From Tsuneonella dongtanensis (lineage in GTDB: Bacteria > Pseudomonadota > Alphaproteobacteria > Sphingomonadales > Sphingomonadaceae), in assembly GCF_001698205.1 (NCBI RefSeq), contig NZ_CP016591.1:930001-994000 (forward strand): a DNA stretch of 64,000 nucleotides, written 5' to 3'. This document shows positions 59,444 to 64,000 of the stretch, one piece after another; positions within the stretch are counted from its first letter, which is position 1; the number at the start of each line of letters is the position of its first letter. A program made the translations under genes and the position numbers. The notes under the pieces were generated by a model. That model made no database searches. It was not told the DNA's origin and worked only from the letters and a program-made list of their open reading frames with translations.

Positions 59444-61797
59444 GCGGCCCTCCCGGATCGCAGCGCGGCGAGACGCGCGAGGAGCCCTTCGCGGTCGTAC
59501 CGATAAAGCCGGTCGCCCGGACCCGCGGCCGCATCGGGATCCGCGCAGAGCGTGATCAGCGTGCCCCCACCATCGAGGTCGGTCCGCGCGTGTTCGGGAA
59601 CGATGGTGACGTCGGCCGTCCCGTCGAAGCGCTCGTCCACCACACGGTATCCGGCGCTTTCGACGAGCGGGGCGAGGATCGCCTGCGCCCACGGGTCATC
59701 GACCGGGATGCGGCAGGTGAGCCGGTCGGCAGGCCGGACCGGCGTGGCCTGGGCGGCGAAGAGCCAGTGCGCGTCGATGAGATCGGCGGGCTCGCCATCG
59801 ATGAGCACCGTGCCTTCGACTGGGCCGGCGCGGCCGGCCGGCACGATGTCGTCCGGAAGATCGACGGTATCGAGCACCCGGTCGAACAGGTAGGCGATTT
59901 CGCTGGTACCGTCACCGAGGCGCAGGAGACTGACCAGACCTTCGGGAAGATCGTGGCCGCACGTCCCGGCGAGCGAGAAAATCGTGTCGCCGACGACGAC
60001 CCGCGGGCGATCGCCCCCGAGGTCGATGGCGCTGGGCTGAACCCGCTCGAGTCGGCGGACGAGCGACAGGCGCACGACCTTGCGCCGTCCGTCGAGGCCG
60101 ATGAACAGCATCGCGGGGGTTCGCGGCCGCTCGATTTCCCGGGCCGTTTCCTCGGGGCGGTGGCGGACACGCCCCTGGACGTCGCCGGACAGCTTGGCCG
60201 CGCGCGCGAGGCCGGCGACGTCGAGCATAAGCACCGGGTTGCCATCGTCGAGCAGCGTGCTGCCCGCGTAGAATCCGGTCGCCATGACCGCCGGGGCCAG
60301 GGGCTTGATCACCAGTTCCTCGTGATCGAGCACCTTGTCGCAGGCGAGGGCGAACAGATCGCCGCCGGCGAGCCGCAGCAGTATCAGCGTGCAGGCCTGC
60401 GGCACGAACTCGCCGGGAAGCCCCAACAACGCGCCGAGCGAGACGCATGGCACGCGGCGGTCGCGCACTGTGACCAGCACCGCGTCTCCCGCCTGGGCGA
60501 ATTCGATATGACCCGCCCGCCCGTGGACGATCTCCTCGACGTAGCTGCGCGGCATGGCGAACATCTGCTCGCCCGCGACGACCGTGAGCGAAGGAATGAT
60601 GCTGAGCGTGAGCGGCAGGCTGAGGACGATGCGGGTTCCGTTGCCCGGGGTGCTGTCGACCTGGATCGAACCGCCGACCCGCTCGATATTGGCGCGCACG
60701 ACGTCCATTCCCACGCCCCGGCCCGAAACCGAAGTGACCGCGCTGGCGGTCGAGAGGCCGGGTTCGAAGACCAGCGCGTGCCGGTCGCGGTCGGACAGTG
60801 CGCTTGCCTCTGCGGGCGTCAGGACCTCCGCGGCGAGCGCCTTTTCGACGAGGCGCTGGCCGTCGATGCCGCGGCCGTCGTCGGCCACACTCAGGATGAT
60901 CCGGTTGCCGCTCTGGCGCGCCGAGATGACGAGCGTGCCGATCTCGCGCTTGCCGGCCGCGATGCGCTGAGACGGAGCCTCTATCCCGTGGTCGATGGCG
61001 TTGCGGATGATGTGGGTCAGCGGATCGCGGATCATCTCGATCATCTCGCGGTCGAGTTCCACCTCGCCGCCCTCGAGATCGATCATGACCTGCTTGCCGA
61101 GCTCCGCCGCGAGGTCGCGGACGAGGCGGGGCAGGGCGGCGTAAAGCGTTTCGATGCGCTGCATCCGCATGCGGGTCACCGCTTCGCGCACCTGGTCGAG
61201 GATCGTGTTGAGGCGCTCGAACGGGCCGTGGATGGCGTGGTCCGAACCGGCCTCGCGGATGCGGCGGGCGAGATCGTTGCGCGCGAGGACGAGGTCGGAC
61301 ACGCTCGCCATGACATCGTCGAGCAGGCCCACGGGAAGGCGGATCGTGCGCTGGACCGCACTGGCCTGGGCGCGCGCGGCGCCCGGGTCGGCGCCGGAAA
61401 CGGAGATCGCCGTATAGCCCAGGTCGTCGTCATCGCCCTCGATCGCGGCGAGCAGCACGTCGTCGCCGCCGTCCGGCATGTCCTCCCCGGTTTCGATCGC
61501 GTCGACCATCGCGCCGATCCGGTCGACGATGGCGAGTACGGCGGTGACGAGGCGCGCATTGGGCGTGCGGCGACCTGCGCGCACTTCGGCCAGCGCGTCC
61601 TCGGCGGCGTGGCTCAGCTTCTCGAGCCGCGGGAAGTCGAAAAAGCCGCAGTTGCCCTTCACGGTATGGACGAAGCGGAAGATCGCGTCGAGCCGCGCGC
61701 GGTCGGCGGGATCGGCTTCCCAGGCGACCAGCTCGCCGCCGATCGCTTCCATCATCTCGCGCGTCTCGGCCAGGAATTCGGCCAGAAGATCGTCCAT
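59440..61797 (-). CDS. cheA: Chemotaxis histidine kinase CheA
   Basis: A 785-residue kinase. The HPt domain has the phosphorylated His in FRFVHTVKGNCGFFDF near residue 45; a dimerisation and HATPase region has HIIRNAIDHGIEAPS, VADDGRGIDG, GRGVGMDVVRANIERVGGS and LPLTLSI; then a CheW-like domain (ACTLILLRLAGGDLFALACD). The C-terminal third holds a second CheW-like half and a receiver-shaped end (LVESAGYRVVDERFDG) without the usual phospho-acceptor Asp, so that part looks degenerate. First gene of the leftward che operon. Confidence 0.93.
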   Translation of the reverse strand: MDDLLAEFLAETREMMEAIGGELVAWEADPADRARLDAIFRFVHTVKGNCGFFDFPRLEKLSHAAEDALAEVRAGRRTPNARLVTAVLAIVDRIGAMVDAIETGEDMPDGGDDVLLAAIEGDDDDLGYTAISVSGADPGAARAQASAVQRTIRLPVGLLDDVMASVSDLVLARNDLARRIREAGSDHAIHGPFERLNTILDQVREAVTRMRMQRIETLYAALPRLVRDLAAELGKQVMIDLEGGEVELDREMIEMIRDPLTHIIRNAIDHGIEAPSQRIAAGKREIGTLVISARQSGNRIILSVADDGRGIDGQRLVEKALAAEVLTPAEASALSDRDRHALVFEPGLSTASAVTSVSGRGVGMDVVRANIERVGGSIQVDSTPGNGTRIVLSLPLTLSIIPSLTVVAGEQMFAMPRSYVEEIVHGRAGHIEFAQAGDAVLVTVRDRRVPCVSLGALLGLPGEFVPQACTLILLRLAGGDLFALACDKVLDHEELVIKPLAPAVMATGFYAGSTLLDDGNPVLMLDVAGLARAAKLSGDVQGRVRHRPEETAREIERPRTPAMLFIGLDGRRKVVRLSLVRRLERVQPSAIDLGGDRPRVVVGDTIFSLAGTCGHDLPEGLVSLLRLGDGTSEIAYLFDRVLDTVDLPDDIVPAGRAGPVEGTVLIDGEPADLIDAHWLFAAQATPVRPADRLTCRIPVDDPWAQAILAPLVESAGYRVVDERFDGTADVTIVPEHARTDLDGGGTLITLCADPDAAAGPGDRLYRYDREGLLARLAALRSGRAA

Positions 61798-61911
61798 CGA
61801 TACGCCCCGGTTGCCCCTCTGCAGTGGCTATGGACCGGCGATGGTTAATGCCGGGTATGCGCGGCCAAGGTTCGGTTTGTGGCGAGCGCCCCGTTGCGGC
61901 ATAGCGCGCCG

Positions 61912-64000
61912 ATGGCCGACAACCCCGCGCGCTGGCAGTTCTGGATCGATCGCGGGGGGACCTTCACCGACGTCGTCGCGCGCGGCCCCGATGGCAGGCT
62001 GACGAGCGCGAAGCTGCTGTCCGAGGACCCGGCGCACTATGCCGATGCGGCGATCGAGGCGATGCGCCGGCTGACCGGCGTGCGCGAAGGCGCGCTGCCG
62101 CCCGCCGACATCCGCATCGGCACGACCATCGCGACCAACGCCCTGCTCGAGCGCAAGGGCGAGCCGGTATTGCTGGCGGTGACGAAGGGCTTCGGCGACC
62201 TGCTGGCGATCGGAACGCAGGAGCGGCCCGACATCTTCGCGCTCGAGATCGAGAAGCCCGCGCCGCTCCCCGCAGAAGTGCTGGAGATCGACGAACGCGT
62301 CACGCACGAGGGCGAGGTGCTCGTTCCGCTCGATCGCGAGGCTGCCCTCGCGGGTTTCCGGGCGGCGCGGGCGAGGGGGATCGGCGCGGTCGGAATCGCG
62401 CTGATGCACGGATACCGCCATACGGCGCACGAAGCGGAGCTTGCCGAACTGGCGCGGGAGGCCGGGTTTGCCGAGATCGCGGTGAGCCACCGCGTCTCTC
62501 CGCTCGCCAAGCTGGTCGGGCGGGCGGACACGACTTCGGCCGATGCCTACCTGTCGCCGGTCCTGCGGCGCTATGTCGACGGGCTGACGGAAGCGCTTGG
62601 ACCGGGACACAACCCGCTGTTCATGCAGTCGAACGGCGGGCTTGCCGCGGGTAGCGTGCTGCGCGGCAAGGACGCGATCCTGTCCGGACCCGCGGGCGGG
62701 ATCGTCGGCATGGCCGAGACCGCGAAGGCGGCGGGGTTCGAGCGGGTCATCGGGTTCGACATGGGCGGTACCTCGACCGACGTCTCGCTCTTTGCGGGCA
62801 CGTACGAGCGGGACAGCGAGAACCGGGTCGCGGGCGTGCGCATCCGCGCGCCGATGCTGCGGATACACACCGTCGCGGCGGGGGGCGGCTCGATCTGCCG
62901 GTTCGACGGGGCGCGGTTCCTCGCGGGGCCGGAGAGCGCGGGCGCGCAGCCGGGACCCGCGTGCTACCGCCAGGGCGGCCCGCTGACGGTGACGGACTGC
63001 AACCTCATCCTCGGCAAGCTCCAGCCGGACCATTTCCCGAGCGTGTTCGGGCCGGAAGGCAACGCGCCCCTCGACCTCGCGGCGGCGCGGGCGCGGATGG
63101 ATGCGGTCCTTGCCGAAGTCGTGGCCGCCACCGGGCGCCGCATGACCCGCGAGGAGGCCGCCGAGGGCTTCGTCGCCGTGGCGGTGGCGCAGATGGCGCA
63201 GGCGATCCGCGCGGTCTCGGTCGCGAAGGGGCACGACGTGGCCCGCTTCGCGCTCAATTGCTTCGGCGGCGCGGGCGGGCAGCACGCCTGCCTCGTCGCC
63301 GATGCACTGGGCATCGGGACGGTGCTGGTCCATCCGCTCGCGGGCGTGCTCAGCGCCTATGGCATGGGGCTCGCCGACCGGCGCGCGGTGCGCGAGGCGA
63401 CGCTCGGGATCGCGCTCGACGGGTGCGGGTCCGCGCTGCAGGCGGCGGACGAACGTCTGGCGGATGAAGCACGCGGCGAGCTCGTCGGGCAGGGCGTCGC
63501 TGCGAAGTCTGTCCGGATCGAGGGTGAAGCGCACATCCGCCTCGCTTCGGGCGACAGCACGATTCCCGTCCCGCTCGCCGACGAGCGGTCGATGCGCGCC
63601 GCCTTCGCTGCGGCGCACCGTGCGCGCTTCGGCTATGACACCGACGCGCCGCTGACGATCGACATGCTGCGGATCGAGGCGGTCGCCGATACGGGCGGGC
63701 GGCGCGAGAGCGACTTCGCCGTGGCGACGGAGCTGGCCACCAGGGCGAGCGAGGTCGACTGCCATCTCGGCGGTGAGGCGCGCCGTGCCGTCGTCATCGA
63801 GCGGGCCGCGCTCGTCGCGGGGCAGGTCGTCGGCGGACCTGCCCTGATCGTCGATCCGGTCTCGACCCTGGTCGTCGAGCCGGGCTGGAGCGCCGCGCAG
63901 CGCCCCGACGGCATGCTGGTGCTGACACGCGGCGAAGAGACCCGCGCGGACCTTGCCGGAACTGCGGTCGACCCGGTGCGGCTGGAAATCTTCGGCGGCC
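61912..64000 (+). CDS. 5-Oxoprolinase/hydantoinase family protein, 3' truncated by window edge
   Basis: The frame is open to the right edge (about 696 codons). The HyuA-type half has [75 protein letters not shown] and [16 protein letters not shown], then [19 protein letters not shown]. The last residues [11 protein letters not shown] look like the start of the HyuB half, so this is probably the fused ATP-dependent 5-oxoprolinase type (about 1,200 residues). It hydrolyses 5-oxoproline to glutamate with ATP, or a similar cyclic amide. It is divergent from cheA. Confidence 0.9.
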   Translation, partial: MADNPARWQFWIDRGGTFTDVVARGPDGRLTSAKLLSEDPAHYADAAIEAMRRLTGVREGALPPADIRIGTTIATNALLERKGEPVLLAVTKGFGDLLAIGTQERPDIFALEIEKPAPLPAEVLEIDERVTHEGEVLVPLDREAALAGFRAARARGIGAVGIALMHGYRHTAHEAELAELAREAGFAEIAVSHRVSPLAKLVGRADTTSADAYLSPVLRRYVDGLTEALGPGHNPLFMQSNGGLAAGSVLRGKDAILSGPAGGIVGMAETAKAAGFERVIGFDMGGTSTDVSLFAGTYERDSENRVAGVRIRAPMLRIHTVAAGGGSICRFDGARFLAGPESAGAQPGPACYRQGGPLTVTDCNLILGKLQPDHFPSVFGPEGNAPLDLAAARARMDAVLAEVVAATGRRMTREEAAEGFVAVAVAQMAQAIRAVSVAKGHDVARFALNCFGGAGGQHACLVADALGIGTVLVHPLAGVLSAYGMGLADRRAVREATLGIALDGCGSALQAADERLADEARGELVGQGVAAKSVRIEGEAHIRLASGDSTIPVPLADERSMRAAFAAAHRARFGYDTDAPLTIDMLRIEAVADTGGRRESDFAVATELATRASEVDCHLGGEARRAVVIERAALVAGQVVGGPALIVDPVSTLVVEPGWSAAQRPDGMLVLTRGEETRADLAGTAVDPVRLEIFGG

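Noticed and set aside
59590-61848. Long plus-strand open frame opposite cheA
   Set aside because: High-GC DNA gives long antisense frames. The plus reading has no domain sense, while the minus frame is a complete CheA with all motifs.
61828-63765. Long minus-strand open frame opposite the oxoprolinase gene
   Set aside because: Low-complexity Arg/Asp-rich translation with no motif; the plus frame is a clear HyuA/5-oxoprolinase.

Overview
The window is a high-GC chromosomal segment of an alphaproteobacterium, most likely Sphingomonadales (Erythrobacteraceae-like). This is inferred from gene content and order: NDUFA12, DUF2155 and aat next to tRNA-Trp, secE and nusG; a Wzx/Wzy exopolysaccharide locus containing PssD/PssE-like proteins; and many fatty-acid and CoA genes. 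The placement rests on reading the sequence, not on a database match.

Left third (1-22.5 kb): an exopolysaccharide/capsule locus. It starts inside an asparagine-synthetase-like gene, followed by an ABC exporter and an NTP_transf_5 nucleotidyltransferase; together these look like the tail of a lasso-peptide (RiPP) type module. A chain of overlapping sugar genes follows: RfbD, two methyltransferases, a pyruvyl transferase, an FrhB-like protein, a Wzx flippase and a glycosyltransferase. Then come a Wzy-like polymerase, more glycosyltransferases, a Wzc-type tyrosine autokinase, a Wza-like exporter and an Alg14/Alg13-like (PssD/PssE) pair. No priming sugar-phosphate transferase and no rfbA/B/C are visible, so the locus continues elsewhere.

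The most unusual part is 10.9-14.3 kb. A two-gene spike module lies inside the polysaccharide locus: a spike-base protein of the RCAP_rcc01079 family and a poly-proline-hinged parallel beta-helix protein. This matches the head-spike pair (GhsA/GhsB) of gene transfer agents. Beside it is an AT-rich acyltransferase gene flanked by about 170-bp direct repeats. Each repeat joins the glycosyltransferase 3' end to the spike 3' end, and the left copy carries a diverged, frameshifted spike allele. The acyltransferase has an ATA codon where its ATG should be. An 11-bp sequence recurs at all three boundaries. The region reads as a recombination hotspot where polysaccharide decoration and polysaccharide-binding spike genes are exchanged.

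Middle (22.5-42.2 kb): catabolic and general genes. These are HPPD with a VOC partner (HPPD has a ribosome-site-masking palindrome), a thiolase, an enoyl-CoA hydratase, a CaiB-type protein, an LCAD-type acyl-CoA dehydrogenase with a DECR-like SDR, a hydrolase, a cation antiporter, MgtC, XpaC/TelA, an orphan fatty acyl-AMP ligase, RecX, and small conserved alphaproteobacterial genes. A TGACG-N4-CGT(A/T)A motif stands upstream of three lipid-type transcription units, suggesting a LiuR-like MerR regulon.

Right third (42.2-64 kb): tRNA-Trp, secE-nusG and rplK-rplA, split by an opposite-strand retropepsin-like gene; a class III cyclase; a polysaccharide deacetylase; a MoaB/CinA-type protein; a Baeyer-Villiger monooxygenase; a DUF305-LVIVD fusion; a leftward chemotaxis operon (cheA-W-Y-B-R) followed by a GGDEF/EAL protein and an MCP; and a 5-oxoprolinase/hydantoinase gene cut by the right edge.
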